From Poecilobothrus nobilitatus (lineage: Eukaryota > Arthropoda > Insecta > Diptera > Dolichopodidae), in contig OX352773.1 in assembly GCA_947095535.1 (NCBI GenBank), forward strand, positions 84,044,670 through 84,108,669: a DNA stretch of 64,000 nucleotides, written 5' to 3'. The stretch's first letter is position 1; every line of letters starts with the position of its first letter. The notes beneath the pieces were generated by a model. The model saw nothing but the letters and a program-made list of their open reading frames with translations, had not been told where the DNA came from and ran no database searches. Positions 45,233 through 57,891 of this stretch are shown here, one piece after another. The position numbers and the translations under genes were made by a program.

Positions 45233-46362
45233 TTGAAAAAAATTTGCTGAATTTATTTTATTTAAATGTACTTTGGAAGAAGTCTTTGGTATATTTAATA
45301 AAAGATTCATGTCTCTGATAATGAAATTTCATAAATTTTCGGGGGCTTTTTTTTTGTGACTGTCGTTTTCGACAGTTTTTTAATTTAATGGTCTAATAAT
45401 AAATTAGTACAAAATTATGAATCTGTGAGAGAAAGCTGCTAAAATGATATTTTCTATGTTATTTTTTCTTTTTTTTAAAGAAAAATATCCATTTCTATAA
45501 TACTTAGTAAGTTTCTGATTTCTGTTATGAAATATAATTAGCTAAGTCTGCCGAATTTTATATTAATAAAAAAATTCGAATATTTTATGTTATATCAAAA
45601 ATGCAACTTAAAAAATCAAAATTCCAATCTAAATAAACAAAACTACTTTAAAGTCTGCTGCGAAGCTATTACCAGCTTTTATAATAGTAAAAACAAAATC
45701 AAGAATAAAATCGGCCTATTATTTTTTTCTTATAAATATGAGACTTACTATAAACTTTGTTCTTTTCACTTTCAGGCGTTTTAATTATATTAAGAGTACC
45801 TATTTTTATTTTTTTTTTTCCAAAACAAAGATTGAAAACGCCAACAGAAGATTAATAATTTATTATTAATTTACCGCTGCGACCAGTTCATAATGGATGT
45901 GGCGGTCAAATTTGAAAATTAAATTTATATTTTTAATTAACGGTTTGTGTCTCTTGATAATACTTTGAGTCAAAGATTTGTGTCTCTGGTAATAAAATTT
46001 TAAATTATTAAATAAATATACAGAAATATCATCATTGCCAGTTTAGTTTACACTCAGTGTGAGAAGGTGTGAGTGTTTTATTATAGATATAAAATATATT
46101 TTTTTACATGTTGGCAAGGTCTCGCCAACATCTTGTGTATTATATTATAGATAGGATTCATTTTACTTTCCATAATAATTTTGTTTTTTTCTTTTTATTT
46201 TTTTTTTTTTACAATTTTAATTACATTACATTAATTAATATCCATTATTATTTTCTCTATTCCTATTTCATTCCTGTTTTATTCCTATTTTATGGTTTTA
46301 TTTAAATGTTTATGGTATCAAACTTTCGTTCTGAGATATTTACAAAGGTATATAGTTTTTAT
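45233..46362. other. AT-rich spacer with short repeats
   Basis: CTGTCG-TTTT-CGACAG (45360-45375) is a perfect hairpin followed by T6. A phrase like AAAGATTNNTGTCTCTGRTA-ATRAAATTT occurs at 45300 and again at about 45974. GTTTACACTCAGTGTGAGAA lies near 46049. The frames at 45587 and 46108 are low-complexity. Confidence 0.5.
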
Positions 46363-47080
46363 TCAATGATTTGTCAATAGATATATTTTAATTTGCTTTT
46401 TAAAAACCAGGAGATTATAATCAGGAAGTTCATTAATTTTTTTTAGGCAGTTAAATGAGCAATTGTTTTTTTGGTTTGCAGTTCTGAATACATTCAAATA
46501 AAAATTGGATTTATTTCTCGTGTTGTGAGAATGTATATCTATTGCCCTGTTTAAGATAAAATTGTATTTTATCTTATTATTTATGATCATAAATGCCAGG
46601 ATAAACAAATGCCCGCTCTCGTATTTTACTGAGGCTTTCATATTTATCATTATACAGCACATTACTGGGAAATAATATTGGAAAATTACAAATTACTTTA
46701 ATTGCTTTCTTATTTAGGATTTCTAGCTTGTTAAGCATAAACATAGGCGCGTTGCTTTAGATAGGATTTAAGTACATAAATGAGATAAAATATACGATGA
46801 ATAGATCATGTATAGTACCTTTCCAGAGAAATAGTATTTAAGACTTTTTAGGATAAATATATATGGGATTATTTTCCTAGTTACGTGGATAACATGTTCA
46901 GACCACTTCATTTTGCTATCAATTACTAAGCCGAGGTAATTGAAAGTTTTAACTATTTCAATGATATTATCTTTATATTCAAAGGAAACATTATTATATA
47001 TCTTATTTTCGAAAAATATTATTTGGTTTTTTTTTTATATTTAAAAGTAATCGATGTTTATTAAGCCATTTTTTTTATTT
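46363..47080 (-). pseudogene. Second LINE reverse transcriptase C-terminal remnant
   Basis: Minus strand. The last open part (46662-46363, 99 codons) contains IHSHNTRNKSNFYL and ends NELPDYNLLVFKKQIKIYLL, the H-x-H-NTR...LP....FKKKLK..L tail typical of non-LTR RT C-termini in insects. Upstream, in shifting frames, are WLNKHRLLLNIKK-like and FNYLGLVIDSKMKWSEHV segments (the ...NKLLLN..KT..I.F... and YLG..ID..LKW..H motifs), then VTRKIIPYIFILKSLKYYF. The FADD palm motif is not present. Stops and shifts show it is dead. Whether it is the same family as 38075-39270 is unclear; the C-terminal tails differ. Confidence 0.85.
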
Positions 47081-47989
47081 TATTCTTTGTATTTTATTTC
47101 TTGTTAGCTTTATTGTTGTATAGCAGAATTATTAAAAATATTAAAAATAAAAATAAAATCAAAAATAAAATATTAAAAAATATTACTTATTATATTCCAG
47201 TTCAGTTTTTCATCATGGATCCAAATCTTTTTTGATAAAACTATTTTTATCTCAATCTTGTTTTATTTTTTAAATTTCATGTAAATTTGGTTGAAATATC
47301 AACGAAAAAACCAGATTTTGATTTTAATTATAAGTATTATTAATGTTTACTGCAATATTATTTATTTTGTTTATTGCATAGCTATATTCCATACGTATAT
47401 ATCGGATATACAACGAAATTTAATTTAAAAAAAAAAATTGTTTTTAAATGCATTTTTTCAAAATCTTTTTCTTCAAAATATCGTTTTTTTCGAAATCTTC
47501 TTTTATTTACATCTCCATCTTCAAATTCCTATTATTCAAAATCCCAAAATCGAAACACAAAAAAAGAAAAAATATTTCTTATCTCACCTAATTCTGAGTC
47601 TCACATATAATACCTATAAGATTACATAAAACTTGGAATATTTTTATGGCGAAAAATGAAACCGACCCAAAACCCGTTGGTAAACCTCATTTTGCAATAA
47701 CTCTAAGAGCCTCCTTTTTTTCTTTTGTTATTAAAATTGGGAATTTTTTTTAAAAAGGTGTTTTTGTAGTAAAAAGGAGATTTTCAAAAAAGCACATTTT
47801 TCGAAAAAAGATTATAAAAAGTACGATCTTAAAATAGGAATTTAAAAAAAAAAGGAAATTTTGCAAATGGAGATTAATAAAAGTGAATCTGTATTAGGGT
47901 CCGTTATATATTATAAATTTAGACTATATTGGGTAGTAAGTGGGAACTTCTTTTTTAGTAATTTTTGTTACAAATAGAAACACTTGTTA
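47081..47989. other. AT-rich spacer, no gene seen
   Basis: Two overlapping plus-strand frames at 47374-47629 are F/S/K/I-rich without motif. Nothing else supported. Confidence 0.45.
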
Positions 47990-48063
47990 GCTGTGCAGCA
48001 TTTGACTCCGCACTTCCTGGGTCAACAGGTCAGGTACTTAACCATTAGACCATCGAAACCCCA
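47990..48063 (-). repeat. Decayed SINE head (S1-related)
   Basis: The minus strand begins GGGGTTTCGATGGTCTAATG with box A-like TGGTCTAATGGTTAAGTAC; box B is eroded to GGAGTCAAATGC. The GGGG-TCGATGG head resembles S1. No hairpin body follows. The 71-codon frame at 47984 is accidental. Confidence 0.5.
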
Positions 48064-51049
48064 AAATTCTATTTCAATTAAAAATTTTGAAAAAATACAT
48101 TACATATTTGAAGGAAAATCATTACAATTTGTTCAATTTTCTATTAATTTCATCAAATTTCTATTAAAAATATTTCAATCATATCATAATATTTTATAAG
48201 TTTGTAGGCTTATTTAAGCCGGCCAACATAATCACTAAGCCATTGGCCAAATTATCTGTTCGTATTAAATTAGTGTAAATATTAATCTTATTTTTTCATT
48301 TATTTTACAGATTTTATTTGTTCATATAATGCCAGACATTATCTTTAACATAATAGAAAAAATAATTTTCGAATTAACTGGAAAAAGAACGTGTAGTTCT
48401 AAGAAATATTTTATACTTTTTTTGCATATTTTATACATATATTTGATTCAAATTTTTTTATTTTTATTGGTTTAATTTTTTATTTCTTTTTATTCATTGA
48501 ATTGCATAGCTTTAAGGCAAACTATTAACGTTTATTTTCAGTGTTTTTAGTATTTTATTTAAAGAATTTTAAAATTTGTTTTTTCAAAATGTTTTTTATT
48601 TAAATATACATATGCATAGGATACCTTATATGTAAAAAAATAAAATATTTTTTTTTATTTACAACATCTAATGCTAATTTTTTCTATAGCATTTTCCATA
48701 ATACATATTTTCTATAAAAGTCGTGAATAAGTTTTATTGGAAAAATTTCTGTAAAATCTACATAAACATTTTTTTTGGGTTTATATATGTATGTATTTTA
48801 ATGTTTTAAATAAAAAAATGTTAGAATATTCTGAAAACATTTCAGATAACTAGACCTCGGGGTAAAAAAGATATTTTATAATATAAATATGTAAACTCCT
48901 GGATATTAAAATATGGAATCTTTAAAACACATATGTATTTATATTTGAAAATTTTCGACTATTAGTTTAAGTATTATAATAAATTTAATCAAATATATCA
49001 TAAAATATTTATAAAGAATTTTGAATTTTATTTAGTTCTATTTTTTTTTTTTAGTGAATGGGAAACAAAAACTCAATTAAAATAATTTACGTCAATTATG
49101 AGATATCGTGTTAAACGGAAAATTCCTTTAAATTAATCTCTAATTATTGCATATTTTTTTGTAATACATTTTTAATAAAAGTTTTTATTTAATTTTTGAA
49201 ACTATTTTAATAATTTTTAATGCTTTAAAATAACTTTCAGATTTTAAATCTGAAATATACGAAAAAGTCGGAAATTTTTTTTCTCCTATATAAACTGTTT
49301 GTTTTTTCAAGTATTGGATCTGCGTCCGATGCTTTGCAGAATGGAAATAGGACGATAATTAATTTGAGTAATTCATTTGAAAACTTCGTTTTATGCAAAT
49401 GGAGATTACAATAGAAATTTTTAAATAGCTTGCGAAACTTTTAAGAATGAAAGGTTTCATTTATAAATCTTACAATTGTAACAGGGGAAGCCAAACGCCT
49501 CGAGAATTTTTCTATAAATTTAATGGAAATATAAGCGAAGTTCATGGTGGCTGGCGAATTGAGTGATTTAATAACTACAATTTACTATCTTTATGTTAGT
49601 TATTTTCTCTATCTGATAAATGTATCTAACTCTTAATATAGTAAATTTCAGCACGTGATAATAACTATTACATAATAATCATAAAATAATGATTATTTTT
49701 TTTTGATAGGTACTTCATTTTATATTTTTATGAATGGAGAAACTTCCTAACTGTAGATTAAATCCCGTACATATTCGATTGTTTAAATTTTATACAGACA
49801 TTATAAATAATAAAAATTAGAACTTTTTTGTTACAATCTATTTAAATGTATTCGACTATGGTTATAAAAAATTTAATATTAGCCGTTTGCTTTTTTTACC
49901 ACGAAATTGAAAAAATTTAAAACATTTTTGCAATATCATATAATAACTCATAAATTTGCAAATAACTGCTTCAATTGATAGGGGATTAACCTATATTTTA
50001 TAAATATTTTTTTTAAAATAAATTTTAACGTTTGTGAATTCTGTAAAAAAAATTTTTTTTTTTAGATTGAAAAAAAGTTTTCTGCCATAACACAAAGCTA
50101 ATAAAAAACTAGAATTGTGGGGTCTAAAATTTTATTCATGGAAAGATTAAAATGAAGATTTTATATATCTATTGATTTATTTTAGGAGTTTTAGGATTTT
50201 TTTTTTTAAACTAATTTTAAATATTTCCGATTCTATGTGAAGTTGTAAAGTATTTATTCAAATAAAAATAAATATTGACTTCTGCTCACAAGAGTACAAT
50301 TTTTTTTTTTATTTGATTATTTGAACTCTAAAATTGTTATAAGTACTATTTTTAATTTCAATATAAAAATAATATTAAAGACTTTCAACAAAAATTGAGA
50401 AGAATAGATTGAGAGAACTTGAATTCAACTTAATTTCTATATATAATATATAGAAATTGTTTCGTTCTTCAACACTACTGAACTCTTCAATAGGCATTTA
50501 CCTAGACAACTTCCAAATTTTAAATTTTTTATTTAATTAGAATTATGGAAATAAGAATTTCAAATTATAGAAAACTTTAAGTTTGGTTTTACAGAAAAAT
50601 TAAAATGTTCGTCCTAGTTCTATTAACTGCTTAGAAAAATTCTGTAAATTCATATATGTATGTAGGACTATATGAAAAATATAAAAATTGATATTTAGAA
50701 TCAATTTCATAATCATATTCCCAGCATTTAAATAGCTTTAGTTGTCTGTTTAATTTTATTTCCGCTACCTCAGTGTATATGTCAACTTTTACTTCGCTAC
50801 ACAATGCAATGGAAAATTATGGTTTTGCTCTCGATCTGGAAACATATTTCTATTTTATAACAATAATTTTCAATTAAGCTCCGATCTTTGATAAGATTTA
50901 TAATTATGTACTACAGTCTTTTTATTGTTAAATTATAAGTCAATTTATAATATCGCATAATTCTTTTAGTGGATTGATGATTACGAATTATATATACATA
51001 TATATATATTATTAAAAAGCATATATTATTATATATCTTTTTTAAATTC
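48064..51049. other. Long AT-rich spacer, no gene seen
   Basis: Stop-dense on both strands with long A/T runs. A stretch near 49320-49560 is slightly less A/T-rich (for example GGAAGCCAAACGCCTCGAG and GGTGGCTGGCGAATTGAG) but yields no recognised protein or RNA. Confidence 0.45.
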
Positions 51050-51224
51050 ATTTCTCTGCCATATAAATGTGGGCAGGAAATTACACAGCCTTTCCTGTTC
51101 AGGCGTGGCTGTAAATGTCGTAAGGGGAAAAAAACTCTTACGATGTGTGTGGGATTCGAACCCACACTCCCTCGGTGTTTACAGCGTTAAAATACGCTGT
51201 TACCCACTAGGCTACCGAGGCCCC
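51050..51224 (-). repeat. tRNA-derived SINE S1 (copy 4, best preserved)
   Basis: Minus strand: GGGGCCTCGGTAGCCTAGTG with box A, AACAGCGTATTTTAACGCTG, CACCGAGGGAGTGTGGGTTC with box B GGTTCGAATCC and a CCCACAC closing arm. Then come TCGTAAG...CTTACGA, CAGGAAA...TTTCCTG and CTGCCCACATTTATATGGCA. Three 3'-body hairpins are thus intact. An 84-codon minus-strand frame across it (51165-50911) is accidental. As with all SINEs, movement would depend on a LINE RT; the partner is not identifiable. Confidence 0.9.
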
Positions 51225-53877
51225 TAGGATGGATAATATATATACCTTTTAAATAACTGCCTTTTGGGCCTACTATATAATATTTTCTATAGATTTTTTC
51301 TGTTTAAAAAATTATTTGATAAATTTGAAAAATAAAAAGATTATTAGGGAAATAAATGTAATGATAAAGGATATTTTATTTTATTTTTTTTATTTCTGAT
51401 TTTATGATAACTAATGGATTATAAAAATTAAGAAATGCACCTTTTTCTAATATTCCATTTACATACATATGTACTTTGATTCCGATTTATTAAAAAAAAC
51501 CAAAAAAAATAAATAACTTTAAAAGATAAACAAAAAACAATTTCCGCAAATATCCTTGTCTATTTGGAATTTCTGAAAATAAAATTTGGTTTATCTTCGT
51601 TTTTTTTTCTTATAGAATTGTTTAAAATTTAAAAATTTTTTATTGAAACTTTCTTAAAATAAAACTGAATAAATATTTTTGCTAAAAATCAAATAGAAAA
51701 CAATTTGCAGGAGTAGTAGTAATACCTTTAACAATGTGCAGCAACATTTTTATGTATTAAAAAAATTTTTCGTTCTATTCGTGTTGCGTTGCAATTTACT
51801 TTTTAAATTACTCTTCATAGTTTGCTAAGATTTCACAATGTGTTTCAAAAAAGAAAAAAAAAGAAAATGCATGCTGTATTGAATAACTTTTTTTTTATAA
51901 TATAACTTCCGAAAATCGTAAATAGAAAATTCACCCCATAATCTTATTTTTAATCTGAACACATTTTATTAACAGATATAAGCTCAGTTTGACTTCTTTT
52001 TCAGAAAGTAGTTGTTCAGTTTTTATTTTGAATTTTTCGTTTTTAAAGTGTAAATTAAATTAGTTTTAAAATAAATAGAAAATAAACAGATAAAAAAAGA
52101 TTTGTGAAAAAGAAAATTGCAAAATAATAATATAAGAAAAACGTGATATACATTTGGAATAGATTAATTAAAGATTTAAAGAAGAAGAAGTATTTGTTAG
52201 AGCAATGACTTTAAAATAACCTACAAAAAAAGGGATGCTATTATTAATGTTAAAGCTAAAATTAAAATACCGTACAAGTCCCAAGTATTTTTAATAGAAT
52301 GAAAATAACTGAAAAGTTTTTCAAATTTCCGTTAAATTTAGATATTTTTCTATGTACGTAAAATTTCTACAAGAATGCTATCACACGTAGATTATTCCAG
52401 ATTGATTCTTAATTAAATGAGTTGTATAAAAATTTAGTTATTATAAGTCATAAAACAGAAAGATGTCCTTATTTTAAAAGTGGAATTTTTATTTTAACAA
52501 GTCAATATGTAAAACAGAAAGGAGTTTTAAAGGCGCTCATTTATTATTTTTTTTTATTAAGAAATTTCACTTCTTTAAGAAAATCTCTTAACACATGTAA
52601 AAATATACTGGTTAGTCTTAAATTTCTTAAAATTTACCCATATTGTCAATTTTACACCTTTTCTTATAAGGTATAAGATTCAAAAATATTTTCTAAGATA
52701 GCTTAAAAGATTTTGCATCTCCTAAATTTTCAATTTTCTAGTTCGGTGCGTTTGGAAAATATATGAATCGAAAAAATGTATTTTATATTTATCTTAATTT
52801 ATAAATCTTTAAAAAATTGCTTACAGGTGGTTTGGGGGATGGTGTTTTTAAGTCATAGAACACCATCTAAAAAAGTTGTTCTATAATATAAGATTTGAAA
52901 AATGTCATGAAAATAAGTTGTTTTTAAGTTGTTATAGGTATTTTTTTTTTATTATTCTTATATGTGTATTTTATATGTTGTGCTTTAATGCAGTGTAAAA
53001 TACTCTTATATATAGTTAGTGTATAGGTACATTATACATATACTATTATGTATAGGTTTCATTAATATTCTGGCGCCATCTACAAAAGTATAATAATTTA
53101 TTTTCAATTTGATTGTTGCTTGTTTGATATTATGTTATCTACATTCATTCATCATAAAATATTTACCGCAAAGCATATGCAAACAAAAAAACAAACAAAC
53201 GAACATACAAACAAACAAGTAAAAAAGAAAAATAGATTTGAAAAGATGCTGTCTTTTAGAATAAACTTATTTTAGAGTACAAAACTATATTTTATTTTTT
53301 CCTCTTGCTAACTAACACCTTATTTTTCTTTAATTTTTATTTATTTTATTTTTTTTTTAAGTTTGATAAGGAGCTCTTAGAAAAGTTAAGGAAAATAAAT
53401 ATGTATTTGTCTGCATTAATACTCTCTTGAATTGATTTGCTGCTGTGGTTGTTCCTGATTTTTGTATGTCCCAAAGGAATTTTTTGTACTCGTATTCAAG
53501 AAATATTAAACCAGACAATGAATAAAAATAATTCAAATCATGTATATAGAATTTTTAAAATTTTTTATCAGAGTTTAGAATTTGACTGAACATAAAAAGA
53601 AGAGTCAAACATCAGCAGTTTTTTATGCCAAATTTAATTTTTTATTAACAAAAATTTTTAGAAAGAAATCATTTGAATTCTTCCAAGGAAAAAATAATAT
53701 CAATATTCAACAAGGTTTTTTAAATAGAATGTAATTCAACTATAATTATTAAATTTAAGTTTTTAGCGTCATTGAAATTTAGCGTCTATGAAAATTAAGA
53801 ATTACAAGTGGTTTTTCGGTTGATGTTTATGAATTTATAAATTACATACTCAATTATTTCGGTCTATAATATTTTAA
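51225..53877. other. Long AT-rich spacer, no gene seen
   Basis: A GGCGCCATCTACAAAAG word at about 53072 recalls the S2 tail motif at 32-45 and 1148. CAAACAAACGAACATACAAA-type simple repeat near 53185-53220. The frame at 52422-52676 has no motif. Confidence 0.45.
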
Positions 53878-54930
53878 TGCACTACTCCTAAAGTGTAGGG
53901 TATATTAACTTTGGTATGGTGTTTGTAACTACCAAAAGGAAGCAAGTTAGATATGGACATGTATGTATATATATTCTTAATCAGTGTCACTTGCTGAGTT
54001 GGTTTAATAATGATGACACTAACATCTTTCTTCAAAATAACTATCCAAATTTTTCCCTTCATCCTCCATAATCCCAATTTTCCTATATTCAAACACCCAA
54101 GTATTCCTTCCCCCATCCTTTTCCCCAAAACCAAGCTGTACATTATATTATTATGTATTAAAGGACCAATCCTATAGTTTGGTTTTAAAGGGGGTGGTTT
54201 TGGTTGGCTAAAGTCCAACACTACTCAGAGGAACCTCGTGCAGTTCCTTTGGGTGACTTTTGATGTTTTCCACCGTCCCTCGTAAAAAAAAAAATAATAA
54301 AAAAAAAAAAAAAAAAAAAAATGATGTTCGTTCGTCCTTTTGTCTGTCCGTTCGCACAATAACTCAAAAACTAATAAAGCTATCTTGATGAAATTTGTAT
54401 AGTAGAGGTTACTAAATACGAAAGTAAGGCGGGAAGCGTCTGGCATCTGGGAAAATGCAGTCCATTGATTCGGGTTTTGGAAGCTTCCGAACGAGCCATA
54501 TAGCAAACGAGCATATCATCAAAACCAATAAAGATAGAACCTTTACATTTGGTACAAGGGTGTTATATTACGTTTCCTTTCCTTTAAAAGTGAACACTGA
54601 TATTTGAGTGGTTTTGGTCCATGTATTCGGATTTTCGAAACTACCGAACTAGACAAAGAGCAAACGAGCATAGCTCCAAAACCAATAAAGATAGAACCTT
54701 TAAAATTGGTACAAAGCCGTTCTCTAATGTTTTCTCTATGTCCTTTAAATTTGAGATGAATTGAAGTGGCCGAACCAGCTTACAGACGCCTGTCAAGGTC
54801 TAACAAGTATATCTTCGAATTTAATTAGGATAGAAACTTGAAATTTTGTTCGAAAGGGTTGAAAGGGACATGTGAAAGTGTTTGTGTTTTTAGCTTATAT
54901 TAAATACCTCTGTTACATTAACTTGTTAAT
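53878..54930 (+). mobile_element. HINE family C copy C1
   Basis: The 5' part TACTCCTAAAGTGTAGGGTA is the decayed 5' hairpin. Then come TTTGGTATGGTGTTTGTAAC, CCAAAAGGAAGCAAGTTAGA, CATGTATGTATATATATTCT, an AT-rich insertion with a long A run (54285-54320), and GTTCGTCCTTTTGTCTGTCC, the microsatellite. AATAACTCAAAAACTAATAA then TATCTTGATGAAATTTGTAT follow. The core holds about two units (AAAACCAATAAAGATAGAAC at 54521 and 54678). The end CTCTGTTACATTAACTTGTT matches the C2/C3 tail. Minus-strand frames of 115 and 93 codons here are not coding. Confidence 0.7.
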
Positions 54931-55179
54931 TATTCTTTTTGAACAGATCTTTTTTCATTTTTATTTTACGGTTCACCTCCAAGATTACATTTCCATACCT
55001 CTATAAAATTTTTCTTTTAAAATAATATTTAATATTAACACTTTTATTAACACATTAAATTGGGTAACACTTTCTGATTATTTCCCGTTAATTTGTTGCT
55101 TGATTCAACAGGAAAATAACTTTGAAAATATTTCGTATTTAATCTGAAAAATAAAGTAGGATTCTGATATTTTTACCAC

Positions 55180-55644
55180 GTCACTTTTTAAAATTGTTAG
55201 TTTTGCTAATTAAATCCAGCAATTCGGCCAGCGGTTTCAAGTAGCTGCCATACAACTTTTTCTTTCTATGTACAAAAATAACTCAGTGTCTATTAAAGAG
55301 ATTTCTGAAATTTTTTTGAAAATATGTCAAATTGCATACCAACAACTTCTGTTTTTAGTTTTGCTAGAGCAGCTAGATTTAGGTAGCTTGGATCTTAATT
55401 AAGCTAGGCGTCTGAAATCTTTTAAAAGATGATCAAGTTTTATGGCATTAACTTCTATAAAATGTGGTTGGTTCGGGGCAACAGATTCGATTACTTCTCA
55501 TACAACTCCAAAACTTACAGAAATATATAGTGTACTTAATTAAGTAAAACATCTGAAATTTTGTAAACGATCATCAAGTTTTATGGAAACAGCATATACG
55601 GTTATCCTAGAGTCACAACCTACTCTACACAACTCCTCGTTTTT
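55180..55644 (+). mobile_element. HINE family B copy B7, 5' truncated
   Basis: TTTTGCTAATTAAATCCAGC, GTAGCTGCCATACAACTTTT, AAATAACTCAGTGTCTATTA, GATGATCAAGTTTTATGGCA and so on match B2 outside its array. Near the end ATACGGTTATCC is a shortened subterminal motif; AGAGT (55609) pairs with ACTCT (55622) and CACAACTCCTCGTTTTT closes the element. Confidence 0.75.
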
Positions 55645-57488
55645 AATATAATCTACATTTTGAATTATACATATGTATGTATATATTTTTACATATCTAT
55701 TTGTTTATGAATATATTAATGAATACAAATTCGATTACCTTAAACTTTTTTATAAGTAGTGTGACATTGAATCTATAAAGAATGATGATATAAAAAATGG
55801 AGAAATTTTTTTTCTTGAATTTCAAATGTGAATAATGTGCGAATTCTTGATAATAAATATAAAATTTAAAAATAATTTTTTGTTCCTTCCCTCTTGACTA
55901 GAAGGAAATTTGTGCTGTTTCTTTTTCAAATCAAATGATTGTGTTTAGTTTATATTTTTCTTGAACAAATCTGGTTTCTTTTGAAATTGGTTATAAAGAA
56001 AATGATCATTTTAGATTTTTGGAACAGAATTTAACAGATCAAATATTATAAAAATAGTTATGAAAACATTTGATATAGCTTATAAAAACTAGGTTAGATA
56101 ATAAATTAAATAGAAATGTAATTTTTAGATTAATGAATAGTGTCTCACTTAGACTCTCTTCAGAGTCAACCCAAATCTATTATTAAGTTTTTTTTATTTT
56201 TCATATGACAATTGAAATTGAGTTTCTTAAGGCAATTAAAAGAGTGCAGAGAAAATTAAAGAGTTTTGCCACCTAATTTAAGAAGAATTATTTTTCTTTA
56301 TTTTTTTAATTATTATGAAATTAAGAAAAATTAAACGAAAAAGAATTTGATACTATGAGTTTGAATTACTTTTTAATTATTTACATAAATGTATTAATTT
56401 TTTTGAAAAGTTTTTAATTTAATTGAAAAATTAACTTTTTTTTTTTGCATTGGCGAGATATAAAATAACATTATCATATCTAACTACATTACTACTTGTT
56501 TCACAGAATTTATAATTTTAACTAATGAATATAAATCAGTAAAAGCAGGAACCGAAAAGTACAAAAATTACTCAATATTTTGAAAAAAAAAAAAGTTGCA
56601 TTGCAGTAGAAACACCGTAGAAAAAAATTTTAATTAACCTTTCATGGATTATAAACCTTTAATTTTTGTAAAGAAGTGACGGAGATTGGAAAGAGAAGGT
56701 TTACTAAGTATTTTAATTTTTTTGAAATAAAATTTTTCATAATCTGGTGCAAATTAAAAATAGATTTTTCTGGAATGGATAAGTATGAGCAAAAAATTAT
56801 CTTAGAGTAACGAATCAATTATTTTTTTTGTAAAATAACATTGAATTTCTTTTTCCAGTTGAAAATTGGTAACGGATCGCAATGTTTAGTATTAAATCAA
56901 CGCAAATGAGAAGAATAATTTTAAATTTTAAATTAAGGACGAGTATGCTGTAAAAAAAAACAAAAAAATAATGGTTTACTTAAATTAAACGAGAGTTTCA
57001 ATACACTGCAAACTTTTAAAAAATAAAAAGGAAAATTCGCTTAACCATAGATACATATACATATACCCATCTAAAAATGTAGTGTTAGATGACATTTTAA
57101 ATAGAAAATTAAAAAAAAATGCATTTTTAAAATTTTTATTTCTATTTTTTCTTTCGTTTTTATAGAGTTCCTTTTTTAAGCACCAACATCAGATTTCTTT
57201 TTAATTTTTATTTAATTTATGCAAATTGTTTATGGAAGATGAAGAAGCTATAAGAAAAGGAAGAAATTTACTGTAATTCTTCGTTTATTTTGTATTTTTA
57301 ATACTTTTGATTTTTATTAAATTAGGCAAGTTTTAAGCAATGAGTTTTTGTTAGTTTTTTGTTTTTATAAACATTTGACATTTTAATATCTTCCGGATTT
57401 GAAAGACTGTTGGTGCGATCCGGTTTATTATTTTATTTTTTGTTTTTCAGTGAGATAAGGATAGAAAAGTTGTTTAATAATTTAATGT
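55645..57488. other. AT-rich spacer, no gene seen
   Basis: No long frame, repeat boundary or RNA gene was recognised. Short peptide-like stretches (for example MEDEEAIRKGRNLL at about 57233) are too short to call. Confidence 0.45.
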
Positions 57489-57620
57489 ACATGTGGCGGT
57501 CTTAATGGTTAAGAGCGAATTAAATACGCTATCAACACCGAAGGAGTGTTGGTTCGAATCCCTGACACGTCGTAAGAATAATTTCCCCTTACGACATTTA
57601 TAGCCACACCTGCAAATTGT
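57489..57620 (+). repeat. tRNA-derived SINE S1 (copy 5, 3' truncated)
   Basis: CATGTGGCGGTCTTAATGGT with box A, AAGAGCGAATTAAATACGCT, CACCGAAGGAGTGTTGGTTC with box B GGTTCGAATCC. GTCGTAAG and CTTACGAC form a perfect 8-bp stem (about 57570-57596), then ATTTATAGCCACACCTG. The CAGGAAAT hairpin and tail are missing. Confidence 0.85.
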
Positions 57621-57750
57621 AAAGCATTTTAAGTTTGTAAGTTGAAATAAGATAATTACTGGATTTAGTTAGTATGAATTTTTTGGTTAGAAACTTTTAG
57701 GTTAGAAAATAATGCTGAATATTCTCTTAATACATTTTTGAAAATGGTAA

Positions 57751-57891
57751 AAATTAGATCAGAAGATAGTTAAGGAAATATCAATAGATAAAATTTTGAA
57801 AGAAGATCCGCTTATGGCAGATTTAGAATTACAAAATAACGAATTTTTATATTATCGATTCGTACTAGAATTGTGTCGTAGATTGCTTTAA
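57751..57891 (+). pseudogene. Protein-like 46-codon open stretch, unknown
   Basis: The frame is open from just after a TAA (57748-57750) to TAA 57889-57891. It reads KLDQKIVKEISIDKILKEDP, then LMADLELQNNEFLYYRFVLE and LCRRLL. The alternation of charged and hydrophobic residues and the run YYRFVLELCRRLL look like helices of a real globular protein rather than translated A/T noise. No ATG starts it; the only Met is internal, so it would be an exon or a broken gene piece. No family is recognised. It lies 130 bp after SINE S1 copy 5 and could be a transposon-coded or host-exon relic. Confidence 0.3.

Noticed and set aside
45360..45380. Intrinsic transcription terminator (hairpin plus T run)
   Set aside because: The context is an insect-like genome with no bacterial gene upstream; T runs are everywhere here.
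53874..54506. Minus-strand frames of 115 and 93 codons
   Set aside because: They overlap HINE C1, cross its microsatellite and a poly-A run, and match no protein family.
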